Assembly (NCBI RefSeq): GCF_036669915.1
Contig: NC_089325.1
Location: forward strand, 4,038,683 to 4,102,682
Direction: 5' to 3'
DNA: 64,000 nucleotides
From: Pocillopora verrucosa
Taxonomy: Eukaryota > Cnidaria > Anthozoa > Scleractinia > Pocilloporidae
Shown: positions 1 to 10,431 of the stretch, in pieces
How the letters are laid out: the number at the start of each line of letters is the position of its first letter
Position numbering within the stretch: position 1 is the stretch's first letter
Notes under the pieces: model-generated
Databases searched by the model: none
Told to the model about the DNA's origin: nothing
What the model saw: only the letters and a program-made list of their open reading frames with translations
Translations under genes and position numbers: made by a program

Positions 1-389
1 GAAAGACTTATAATTATCCTCTCATCCCAGAAGAATGACGATATGACATTTGAGACACTGGCAACAACTCTTTAAAGATGTCTTTCAAATTTTTGAGGGC
101 AATCTTCATCACATACACTAAAAAAAGTCAATACACACAAAATTAGTCCTGAAAGATTCACCATGATTTAAAAACTTGGAAACCTTTGAGTTCATTTGCA
201 TCAACATTTCTTCAGATAACTCAGAGTTCTGCACATGCTCCAGTATAGCTATACATGAATGTGAGCTCAACATGTTCATGCAGATGCAATAATGCACTGC
301 CTTAAAACCATGTATGCTGTCCATAACTGTGCCACACAGCAGAAAATTATTACTGGAAGTTAATCTTCAACATGGTTTTTTTTTAACAG

Positions 390-3300
390 TAATTCAACAT
401 GGAAGTGCTCCAGTTGCCCGACAGTATGCCAAGTATGGCTGCCCTCCCGGGCTGAGGAGGGAGGTCTGGTGTCTTATACTGGGGCTGGAGGTTGATGATG
501 TGGTATGTCACTCTCATGGTCTCATTAATAATTCTCCTGACTATTTGCCATACAATTCTTATGATGTTGCAATGTAGTTCAGAGAATTTGATATTGGATC
601 AATTTATAATCCCTTAATTTATATTTTCTTTAGTCTCATTGCTTGTCTGCTTGATATTGTAAGGAGAGGTTCTATCTTGGTCACTCATGGGAGTTGAACG
701 GTTACAGTACATGTAAATAATTAATTATAAATGCTAATGACAGGCAAACTTCAATGAATAGACCTCTCATGGTGTGTATTGCTCAATGTATTGGTTTGGT
801 GTCACTAAGATTGCAGATGTCATTTTGATGTCTTGATTCTTGTGGCCTAACCATGCCATGGTAGGGCCTAGAAGTCCATACCTGTGGTTACTGTTCTGGA
901 CTTATCTTTGCTCTCTGTAATATGAAGTAACTAGTATTGCATCTCCTTGATGGAATGTTTATACTTGTCATGTTGTCTCTAAACCATTTGTTAGGCTTCC
1001 CAGACCAGTTTTAAATACCCATTTAGGATATATAGGATATGCTGAATTATTACACGCGTTTTTGACTGGTTCTTACTGATGATCTGACGTCATTATTTAC
1101 AACATGTCGCCTTTGTAGATCACAGATGACGTCAAAATGTGTTAAGAAGATCAGTGACACACTTGGCTGCACCTCGTGTGTTCTTATTACATTTTGACGT
1201 CATTTGTGATCTATTGCTCACCAGAAGAGACGCACGGCAACATGGAACATATTTGTTAATTATACTCCTGGGTGAAGAGGAGAAGTGGGGGAGTAAAGTG
1301 TTTTGCCTGAGAATGCCACGGTAAAAAAAACAGGCCTTGTTGTTCGAAAGGTGTATAACGCTATCCACTGGATAAATCTCTATCCGGTGGGTAGTGCAGT
1401 AAGTTTTGTTAACACTCATCCGCTTGACAGTGATTTATCCGTAGGATAGCTTTATGCGTCCTTTGAACGACTGGACTCAGAGCTTTTGATCCGGAGCCCA
1501 GAGTTTTATTTGCTAGTCCCAAGGCCATCACGAGATTAGTATTAGTTCAGTTGTTTGTTTTGTTTTCGTCTGTTTAATGTGTTTATTTTTGTTTGTAGGA
1601 CCTGTTATATTTCCAGCAGCTGAAACAATATGTTATCGAGTATGATATGCTGGTTGACAGCCTGATAACGAAGGTAACATGATCGTAAACCTCATTCAAT
1701 GACAATGCCTTTTGTTTATGTGTCACTAACAGTGTATTTGTTGTTTCCTACACACATCGAGCATTATTTCTGCCAAGCGTAGTGGGCTCGCGAAAAACAG
1801 TTGGGGTTACTTAGCCGTTTCTCTGTAGCCGCTAGTTCTTTCTCGTCTGCCCATAAGCTTATCTAGGCTGACTTAGAGCTTGTAGCTGATTACGAAGAAG
1901 TGAATGGAAAAGTGCTGCACTCGTTATATACAAATTTTTATTCATTACATCAACTGAAAAAAGAGCTTTTTGCATTAAAGTTTTCATCGAAGAGTGAATG
2001 CCCTCATTGTACATTTTACCTTTTTACAAATTTTTGAAACTGCTTTTTTGCTTTTTGTTGGTTTTTGTAGCTTTTTAATTCAGCTGGGTACATGTATTTT
2101 ACTCAGATATATTTGATGGGAAATATTCTTGCAATGTGTTGAGAATAGTGTTCTGATTGATATTTAAAGATATGTTAATCAATTATCAGAAAGTTGTTGC
2201 ACACTTTATAATTGTTTTTCTTATTTTGTTTTTGAACTTTTTTAAGATTTTTTTTGTCTAATGAGAAAGTATAACGTTGTAGGTCAAAGCATTGCACAGA
2301 GAGCAATGATACTTATCTAAACTGAGAGTCATTTAAAATCACTATATACACGAAAATTATTCTGAATCTGAGCCATAATAAAATTCTTCGTCGAATAATT
2401 CTTCGTCTGTGGGAACGATGTCCTCGTAGAAATCAACTTTCTCCGATACAGGTGGGCCTTTTCCAAACCGTAGCGACATCACCATTTTTTTCCATCGCGG
2501 TACAACTTGAAGTATCTTAACGAGAGAACGGTATGTAAAGTAGGTAAAAACGACTGCAGTGCCTCCGAAGGTGAGAATCGGAATCAGAATTGAAAGGAAC
2601 GGGATCGTAGACACCAAGATGACTCCAAGGAATACTGCTGAGGCAGTAGTGAATATGACGATCAGCGAGACGGAAAGAAACATCAGGAAAACGAACATTG
2701 GTAAGAAACCAAGAACTAATACAATTGCCAAGAACATTGCAATGACTGGGTGTCTTTCGGCAAAATCTTTGATTCGCCGAATTCTTCCCAAGACTTGGCA
2801 TTGAAGTTCCTCTGCGCGTTTTTCCACAGCTCGAAGACTGGCAGAAGGGAACCAATTTGGCAAGAGGAAGTCAACATTCTCGACTTCAATCATTGCGAGT
2901 GAGCCACCCCTGTTGAAAATAATAAGAGACACCGTTAGAGTGTTAATGTTTAAGGACCCTTGACGTTTTTCGAGGAACTACGTATTTCGATGGCTGACAG
3001 CTATTTTTCCCTGGAGCGCCTTTCTACTAAATGTCATAAAACCAAGCATACTGTTCACCATTTACTGCGTAAATTACATGTAGCACTCAGGCGTGGATCA
3101 TTCTTCATTTATCAGCAAACCGTAGAAAGCACCGGGAAAACGCGAGGGATTTTGTCGCGAATGCTTATTTTCAGCTTTGTGGGTAGAGCACGTTTTTGTC
3201 ATAGATCGTGAAGCGTAACCTAACAAGGTGCAATCATTTATCAACAACTGCCTGAGAAGAATTCTGAAACTGATAACATGGTTAGACAGACTGAAAAAAA

Positions 3301-6300
3301 GAGAAGATATGGGAAAGATCAGGTCAGGTAACCATTCAAATACAAACCAGTCAGTGGAAGTAAAGATGGATAGGCTACACCTTGTGGAAACATCTTGACA
3401 GTGTTACTAGACAACCCTTGAAATAGAATCCCCAGTGAAAACAGAAACGAAGACGCGCAAAAATACCTAGCGACGAGATGTTCAGGCTGAGATGAAGAAT
3501 TGGGGCCAAACCGGGAACACACAAGATAGCCCAGGGGCCAAACCTGGACCACACTTGAAAGCTAGCCCAGGATAGGATGAATCGGAGGAGAGAGATCATC
3601 GATGGCCTATACTTCAGGAGGCGCCAAGGGCATAACTGACTAGCGTAGTAAAACCTTACCTGCGCTTGGGAACCACAATTAAAATGGCTTACAATATGCG
3701 AAAAAAATCTGTTTCCTACTGGCTCTATTCAGCACGCGAAAAAATCTAACTATTAGTTTGAAGTCTTTCTTGTTAAACCTTCGAACGGTAAACAATGACT
3801 TAGTTATAATTGTTACGTGTATATTACAATTCAGACCGTCAGGCCTTGCGTTGCGCACGCGTCGATTTGTCTTCGATATTATGCTCTTTGTCGTACAGTC
3901 TCTAAGGTAAATCTGCTCATGAAAAAGCGCACTGTTAAGAAGAAAGTATCGGACTGGCGTGTCGTGAAATTAGCGCGCGCGCGCTGAGACATTTAACGTT
4001 AATCAGTTCGTAAGCAAGTTACGCGTACGATTTCTCGCGTGTGTGTTTTCGCAGTTTTAGTCGCATTTGGGAGATTTTCGTTATCGCTTGTGTTTTTTCA
4101 GTTTAAGTCCCATTTAAGAGATTTTCGTTATCGCTTCCGAACACGCACAAATATTTCAAGTTCTCTCTTGCTCATTAAAATTCACGCATTGGGTTCTTAT
4201 ACGTTTGATCCTAAAATACTTTTTACACCAGTTACAAATAAGCTCAGTTCTCGCCCTCCTCGCCTTTTTCGTGCCTGATTACTAATTTTTCCGCCCCGCA
4301 CTTGCTGCTGGTTAAACGTTTTCACTCCACGGTGTGTTCTGGTTTTTCGAATGGCATAATCCCCCATCTCCATTCATTTAGACCACGAACAGTCCCTCTT
4401 TCTTGACGCAGTGCAGCGCGCGAGTCAAAGAACAAAAAAGGAAAAAACGTGAAAAATAAAAAGAGATGTTAGTGCGCTGCTCGTAACTCGTAGTCTCGTA
4501 GTCTACCCTTCATTATGTGCCAGTTGCGTGTTTCATCACATGCAGCGCCGGTGGTTATCGGTTATTCTGTAAACTTTGTTTTCGTGGTTTTTTTGTTGAT
4601 CTTGTTCTTATGGCACAAAGAAAATTTCAAACGTTAAGGTCGTAAGAATTAAGTAACATGATCACGAACTTATACAGCTCTTGATCGTCAAACAAATTCT
4701 GTATGTCAATCAAGAGCTGTATTCACTGAAGGGCGAATATGTAGTTTGAAATATTTACTCAGTCTTCATTACTGTTCCTTATCTTTACAGGACATCAAGC
4801 TCACGTCCTCGAACGATGATAACTACTTTGTGTTTGAAGATGTTCTTTGCCAAGTGAGTGTAGTATTTGAAAATGCACAATTGTGTCGATGTTGAGATTT
4901 CAGGCGAGCTGTTGATTTGATGAAACTGAATTTTTTTTTTCAGGCTCTTCTTGTTTTTAGTCGAGATACGTCCATCTTGGAGCATTTCGAGCATTCCAGT
5001 GCCACGCCCCCAAAATCTTACATTCGAGGTATTTTGTTCGTCAAGCGTAGATTTCTATGAGAAATAATTGACTAGCTTAATTTTGTTGGAGTTTGTCCTG
5101 GTTTCCTCGAACATGAAACCACAAAAAGTGTTCCTTCTTCCCTATAATAGGATTCTTTGCTACAACAGCAATTCTCGTGTAAAAAAAACATCTGCTTTCT
5201 TTTCTTCTAGGCAAACTTGGTGTTCAAGACTATGCTGTCGTTTATCCCCCAAATGGTAGGTGTAACTTCAGAAAAATGCTGCAAGGCTCAAAGAGAAAGA
5301 GCTACAATCTTACAAAATTAAGTTAACGTATCGAGTTGATAGTGAAGATTTGCTACAGGCATCCTTTTTAGACAGGGAGTGGTGTCCTGTGCGAACGTCT
5401 GCGTGTGAGCTCTAATACTTTTTCGTTACTGTGTCAAGAAGCTAGACCGTTTCACTGATTTTTTTTATATTTCATGTTTTCTCGTTGCAAAATGGAAAAA
5501 ATATTCTTCATAACGCCACATGACTACACTACAAGTACCACGTTTTTCATTACCTTCTTGTTTCTCTATCAACAGGTATCATACCCTTCCACGGCTTTTC
5601 TATGTATGGTGAGCTTATTACTTCTTTTTTCTTAACGAAAAAAAAACCTAAAACTTCAAAGAAAAATTCAAAACTTATCCCGCTTTCCGTTGCACGAAGC
5701 AATTTGGAGCATTGCTATTCCACCTAGATCTATGACGATTCGTCGATAATCATTCATACTCCTGGATGGAGAGAGTCTCGGTGAGAGTAAACTGGCTTAC
5801 CTAACAACGCAACACAACGACCTGGCCATGGCTCAAACCCAGGCCTTTTGATCTAAAGGTCAGTGCGCTGATAGGGCCGCTGACCAGAGGGTCGCTGCGT
5901 CTATCACTTCCAGTGATTCGTATGGAAAGCACCAAGTAACATTGCCCTATGTTCCTATTCCTAACCCTAACCGCCGGAATATCGCGGGTTCACATGGTTT
6001 GTAGCAATGTTGCGTAGTGCTTTCCAATCCATTCGAACAAAAATGAAGCTTTTTTTTTCTCAAACCTTAATCATTGGTACTTGAAATTAAACGATTTACT
6101 TCCTGGCACCGTTGACCTGCTCTTTATTTTATTTCATAGCGTCTCCTTTAGGTTATATTTGCGCTGAAGCTCCACAACTTTACTTTCTCTTTCGACGAAT
6201 TTACACCAGGTGAGAGTTGAGTTTATCTCGATGGAGAACCTGTGGGCATGTTTTGATTTAGATTTGGAATTTTATGGCACCTGTTTGAAAATCATAGTTG

Positions 6301-8950
6301 TTTTTTGTACTTGAGATGAAATTTCCCTCGTGCGAACTTAATGTTAATAGTTTCGTACAAGTTTTACCGAAACGTTTTTAAAATTTTTTGTAGATACTTT
6401 TTTCGTCTTCACGGCATGTCCTCGCACCCTCAGGTAATGTAGTGTGTGTAATCTGTTACAACCGATGTAATAAAGCAACTATGTGGTGCTGTAGCACTAA
6501 CTGCATAGTCATTAGTTATCAGAGGTATACCGTGGGGCATATGAAATCAATGCTCTTCTTGAAGGACAGCATACGTGGCTAATTTGCGCGGGAAATACTG
6601 ATCTGAAGTTTTGACATACGCAACCCTTCTTGATGTGAAATATAGCTATATCAAGTACGTAGTTCGCAATTGCTGCACAGCCTTTTGATTGGGTGGTATG
6701 TTTCTGAAATACGAAAGATAATTTCTGCAATTTAGTAGATTTTAACCTCTTCTTTTATTATTTTACAGGGAATTATGTCACTGTGTGTGTTGTTCGAAAA
6801 CCTTCTTCAAACTCACGAGCCTGCCCTATTTTACCATTTAAAAGAAGTCGGTGCTCACCCGTAAGTACGGAGCCATGTCAGGTTTTCTTATCTTTTTTTT
6901 CTTTTTAAAAAGGCACCGGAATAGTTGTGATTTTCATTTTGGTTTCAGGCTCCGTTTAGTCTTTAACTGGTTGATATACGCATTTGCTGGTTATTTGGAG
7001 ACAGAGCAGGTACAAAATGGAAAAAATCATTTTTATCTATTATCGTAGTAGTGATTGTTGTTTTTGTTGTTTTTATTTTTGTTCCTGTTGTTGTTCTTTA
7101 CGTTGTAGATGTTGACTGTTTTCTTGTTGTTGATGTTGTTGTTTTTGGTTTTCTTTTCGTGGTGGTTATCAGTGATGTCAATGATGCCCTCAAACTCCTA
7201 AGAGTGACTAGCATCTAATTTATCCAAGCAATATCACCCCTGGATTAAACGTTAAGGTTGCGACAATGAAAAAAAGAAGCTCTTGATTATTAAACAAATT
7301 CTACTTTTCGTCAGCACCGTTTCATGATGTTTTGATGTGATTATATTACACAGCAACATTAGCAACTATGTCTTATAAAGATTCAAAGTTTTAAACCTAA
7401 CGCTAAATTAGCTCAGGAATTTTGGCTTTTCTGCACAATTTGAATGCATTTGACATCACTTTTGTTACATTTTTGTGCTGGAATTCAAATTGTGACCGTC
7501 AATAAACAAGTGGTTCATCTGTGGTCTTGTCAACAGCTGCTCCTTTTGTGGGACAGGATATTTGCTTACGACTCAATGGAATTATTAGCAGGTATGGCGA
7601 CTTCTTAAAATACAGTATAGCACTGCTGTAGTTTAGTAACCAAAGAGAAATTGTGAGCCTCAAGAATCCTATATAATAAAACAATTAAGTGTATGGCGGC
7701 GGACATGAAAATGCTTTAGCACGACTAAAAGTCAGTTTAGCCCGAGCCGCTGGGCGAGGATTAAAATGACTCCGAGAAGGGCCCAAACATATTTATGCCC
7801 AATGACATGAATGATATTACTATTATTGACATTTTTGAGGGAATTAAGAAAATACACTGAAAAAATGACAACTAAACATTCTGAACTATCATGCGAGCGC
7901 TTGCGGGCTTAAAGGCAAAATCTCCTCCATTTTAGCCCCCAAAGTGTGCCACAACCCCCGGAAAAATGATGATAATTGTGGCTGAGACGGCCCAAGGTGT
8001 GAAACGCTTAGAAATGGGGGAGGTGGAAGGCTATTTGTGATAGGCTTTGATGAGCAGTACTCCATGTCCTTTCATGCTTCATAGTTCGAGATACACAACG
8101 GCGTGAATGAGCCACTATTCCCGTTTAAGCTGACAAACGCAGAAACGACAGACCACGTTTAAAACCTTTTCGCAAGTTGTGGGAGAAATTACTGGGAACC
8201 TCTAAATCTTTGTTTGATTTCCTTTCAGTTCTCGCCATGGCAGTCCTGTCCTATCGTCGCGCAAATCTCTTGGAAGTCACCAGCCTACAGGCAGCTCAGG
8301 TTTGTATGCTCATATTGTGAACTCTCTCCACTAAATGACTTACATCTCGTTGATATGAGAATTTTAAATTACGACGTGTTTTCTATATTTCTGTAAAAGA
8401 AATTTTGTGATAACAGATTTGTTCATCGGCGAAGGTGGGGTACACGGAAATCTGGAACATAAGATAGCGGAGGGAAAATAGAGTTGGGAAGGCAAGAGAT
8501 CACTGAGCAGAAGTGAAATTGCTCCCAAGATCTGTTTGTTAATTCTCCCCTCTAGCTGGTAGACATTTCCCTCTAAATTAGCTACGAGAATTTGGTGTTG
8601 GATCAAGATAGCAAGTTCTACCTGATACGTTTGAGCATTCTCATTATCTGTTTACTGGATAATATATGGATATTATAGGGAGAAGATACATTTTTATCAC
8701 CTTTGAGAGCTTAGGGTTATTCTTCACTCATTCCAGCACTCAAACTGGAACTTCAGTAACGTTTGAAACTGTTCGTAAACGAGTGACAATTTTTATTAAC
8801 GGTGTGGACTATTAATAGTTGTATAAGGTGGTTTAATGATGATGCATTTTGTATTTATTCTTTCTTCGTTTCTCGTTACAGACGGTGCTAGCTGATATTT
8901 CCACGTTAAACTCCATTGCTTTACTGCAATACGTGTTATTTCTTAAATAA
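390..8950 (+). CDS. TBC1D19: TBC1 domain family member 19, 3' part of gene
   Basis: TBC domains are usually Rab GTPase-activating modules. The window holds the C-terminal 13 coding exons (about 289 residues); the 5' end lies off the left edge. Exons: 390-502, 1599-1673, 4791-4853, 4944-5028, 5211-5255, 5576-5608, 6140-6209, 6394-6433, 6769-6860, 6949-7009, 7537-7591, 8229-8299, 8882-8950. All junctions keep frame and the stop is TAA at 8948-8950. Recognisable stretches include CPPGLRREVW near the start, IPFHGFSMY, LFENLLQTHEPALFYHL, and WLIYAFAGYLETEQ followed by LLLWDRIF. Where classical TBC domains carry the YxQ glutamine finger, this protein reads F-H, as the vertebrate TBC1D19 does in my memory, so catalytic GAP activity is doubtful for the whole family. 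The intron 1674-4790 contains an opposite-strand gene. Confidence 0.93.
510..705 (-). repeat. Short dispersed repeat, family D, reversed copy
   Basis: Intronic stretch within TBC1D19 that reads as the reverse complement of the copies at 43243-43452 and 47008-47187. It ends with the shared terminus that contains GGTCACTCATGGGAGTTGAA. Similarity was judged by eye. Confidence 0.55.
1116..1213. repeat. Inverted repeat carrying two TGACGTCA sites
   Basis: Arms at 1116-1140 and 1189-1213 are reverse complements over 25 bases with one mismatch. Each arm holds the palindrome TGACGTCA, the consensus CRE bound by CREB/ATF factors. A third TGACGTCA lies at about 1085-1092. The outer flanks also pair loosely (CATGTCGCC on the left against GGCAACATG on the right), so this is probably a small hairpin MITE lying in a TBC1D19 intron. 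Confidence 0.6.
1343..1470. repeat. MITE-like element with TATCCACTGGATA ends
   Basis: Contains CTATCCACTGGATAAATC followed by the near-inverted CTATCCGGTGGGTAG, and a GATTTATCCGTAGGATAGC block at the far side. A related copy lies at 33150-33260. I recall TATCCAGTGGATA hairpin repeats as common in anthozoan genomes. Boundaries are approximate. Confidence 0.45.
2357..2893 (-). CDS. LDAF1: Promethin / lipid droplet assembly factor 1-like membrane protein
   Basis: A 178-residue protein encoded in one coding exon, wholly inside the TBC1D19 intron 1674-4790 and on the opposite strand. Start chosen at ATG 2893-2891, because a splice acceptor (polypyrimidine plus CAG) ends at about 2910, so the longer upstream frame is intronic. 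Residues about 44-120 are a near-continuous hydrophobic block opening with ERHPVIAMFLAIVLVLGF, the pattern of promethin (seipin partner at ER sites of lipid droplet formation), where a membrane hairpin follows an HPF/HPV motif. A basic linker follows, and the tail is very acidic, ending in SDSE. Similarity to human LDAF1 is by pattern only; another reticulon-like hairpin protein is possible. Confidence 0.65.
   Translation of the reverse strand: MIEVENVDFLLPNWFPSASLRAVEKRAEELQCQVLGRIRRIKDFAERHPVIAMFLAIVLVLGFLPMFVFLMFLSVSLIVIFTTASAVFLGVILVSTIPFLSILIPILTFGGTAVVFTYFTYRSLVKILQVVPRWKKMVMSLRFGKGPPVSEKVDFYEDIVPTDEELFDEEFYYGSDSE
2910..3663 (-). other. 5' UTR intron of the promethin-like gene
   Basis: On the minus strand a strong donor (CAG then GTAAG, exon end at 3660) pairs with the acceptor ending at about 2910, placing the promoter of this nested gene near 3.7-4.0 kb, inside the TBC1D19 intron. 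Plus-strand ORFs over this stretch look spurious. Confidence 0.4.
3664..4790. other. Non-coding remainder of TBC1D19 intron
   Basis: No convincing coding exon. Contains CpG-rich sequence around 3840-4030, including GCGCGCGCGCGC near 3975, which fits the promoter area of the nested minus-strand gene. A fragment of repeat family A lies near 4655-4720. Confidence 0.35.
5790..5900 (-). repeat. tRNA-derived SINE-like fragment
   Basis: Read on the minus strand it carries a B-box-like GGGTTTGAGCC and an A-box-like block (CCCTATCAGCGCACTGAC), followed by GTTGTGTTGCGTTGTT. The last part resembles the end of the copy at 61330-61442. Decayed; limits approximate. Confidence 0.4.
7197..7310 (+). repeat. 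Short dispersed repeat, family A, partial copy
   Basis: Starts CTAAGAGTGACTAGCATCTA and continues into CTCTTGATTATTAAACAAATTC. The same order is seen at 36400-36602, 38028-38229, 54258-54450 and 56605-56806. It lies in an intron of TBC1D19. Confidence 0.6.
8518..8690 (+). repeat. Short dispersed repeat, family B
   Basis: Contains CCCAAGATCTGTTTGTTAATTC, ACATTTCCCTCTAAATTAGC and TGGATATTATAGGGAGAAG in the same order as the copy at 53736-53941, and reversed at 49370-49555. It lies in the last intron of TBC1D19. Confidence 0.6.
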
Positions 8951-9048
8951 TAACTCAATATTGCTCCTTGACTATCGAGATTATAGGCAATGCGGAAGCC
9001 TGTAAACCAAGATGGTAAACCGCTTGTTGTCCGTAGCGTGCCACCTCC

Positions 9049-9378
9049 TCAGAACTGGTCCTTTCCTAACAACCTGGGAAACCTCGCCCGTCGTGGTACT
9101 GTTAATGTTTGCTGGGAAACTCTTCCCACCGCCTCACCAGCTTGTAGTCTTTTCCCACCAAAAATTGCCCCATCCGTCACAGTTCTGAACAGGCCAATCT
9201 CTGAGTCCCAGGACTCCTCCTGTTTTGAGAGAAGTTCAGTGATCTTCTGGGCTCTTGTAAATGACATATAAAGTGTAGAAGCGAGTGAACTACGTTGCAT
9301 CATCATCCAAGTAGGACCTCTTGAACGTTCTACATTCCTTTCTAGCTTATGACGATGACGTTTCTTTCCATATTTCAT
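9049..9378 (-). CDS. Unrecognised 109-residue ORF antisense to TBC1D19 3' flank
   Basis: Open minus-strand frame from ATG 9378-9376 to TGA. It begins with a basic cluster (KKRHRHKLERNVERSR), continues with LYMSFTRAQKITELL and ends in a second basic segment (RRARFPRLLGKDQF). Composition and base content differ from the AT-rich flanks and look coding. A minus-strand AATAAA lies about 190 bases downstream of the stop. The plus strand is also open for 93 codons from 8990, so one of the two may be a shadow frame. I recognise no family. It could be a small intronless gene, a retrocopy fragment or part of the TBC1D19 3' UTR. Confidence 0.4.
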   Translation of the reverse strand: MKYGKKRHRHKLERNVERSRGPTWMMMQRSSLASTLYMSFTRAQKITELLSKQEESWDSEIGLFRTVTDGAIFGGKRLQAGEAVGRVSQQTLTVPRRARFPRLLGKDQF

Positions 9379-10431
9379 AATACATTGTATATAAACAAGG
9401 GAAGTACTATTTTCTCTTTATATAAATTATTGTTGATAATGCAGTTCAAGAAGAAAACAACTCGAACTCGTTCGTAAAAGTACTTTTTAAACTGTACATT
9501 ACAACCCGTTTGTAAATTGAATGTGTATTTATATCTTCGTTTCATTGATTGAAACGTATTATGAACCTTTATTTTCGCGATATTAAAGGGTCTCTTTTTT
9601 ATCTTCCTACTGCTTTTAAGACGAAAACTGACGGCCACGTAAATGGGAAGTTCATTTATAAATTTATCTGTGCAAGAGAAATTAATCATTTCCTAACCAC
9701 AAACTAAGAGCACTTTTTAGCATACTCTTCCTGTTAAAATTTACATGTCCAGGTGAATGCTAGAATATAATTGAACTTTTACCACGAACGCTCTAATAAG
9801 CTCTTAAGGGACATTGTTAGCTGTAGAGCATCTAGACTGGGGAGCTGATAGTGTAGGCGCTTATTAAAAAGGGGACGGGAAAGATTTATTAGAGCGTTCT
9901 TGGTAAATCTTCTGGGGAGATAAAATGCGCGAAGGGTTCCCTTAAAAAAAAGATTGATTGAAAATTCATTTCTTCTTTAATGAAAGCCTCGCGTTACTTG
10001 ATTAGGATTTTTTTAAACACATTGTTTACTCGGCGCGAGTGTTTTTGTTCCTTAGGTAAATCAAAAACAAAGAGTTAATCCAGGTTCTGTTTCAACTGTT
10101 TGTTTCTCTTGTAAAAGGTTGAGGGGTCAATATTGTATTTCAATACTTGACAACCAATTCTGTGCGGGCATAGATACTGAACGCATAGCAACACAATTTC
10201 AGATTTTTCGTCGTGCGCCTCAGACTTCTGTATTTCCAGCAAAAGAGCAATTCTTTTCACCACAAACGCGTTGAATTCTTGGTAGAAGGAGGTATTATTT
10301 TACCACCTAGAGGATCTTTGGATCGTCAACATTTTGAGCTGCAAAGAATCACAAAGCGCGAGGAATTAGCATTCCTATCGATTGAATCATTTGGTTGAGT
10401 CTGGCGTGTTTCTATTCCTGCTAACGCCGCT
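9379..10431. other. Intergenic, AT-rich
   Basis: No supported gene. Long homopolymer and AT tracts; short open frames here have no coding character. The end of this stretch, just before 10432, should hold the promoter of the next gene, but I see no clear TATA element. Confidence 0.3.

Noticed and set aside
5950..5980. Interstitial telomere repeat (CCTAACCCTAACC)
   Set aside because: Only about two CCTAA units here and again near 25620; too short to separate from repeat-element sequence.
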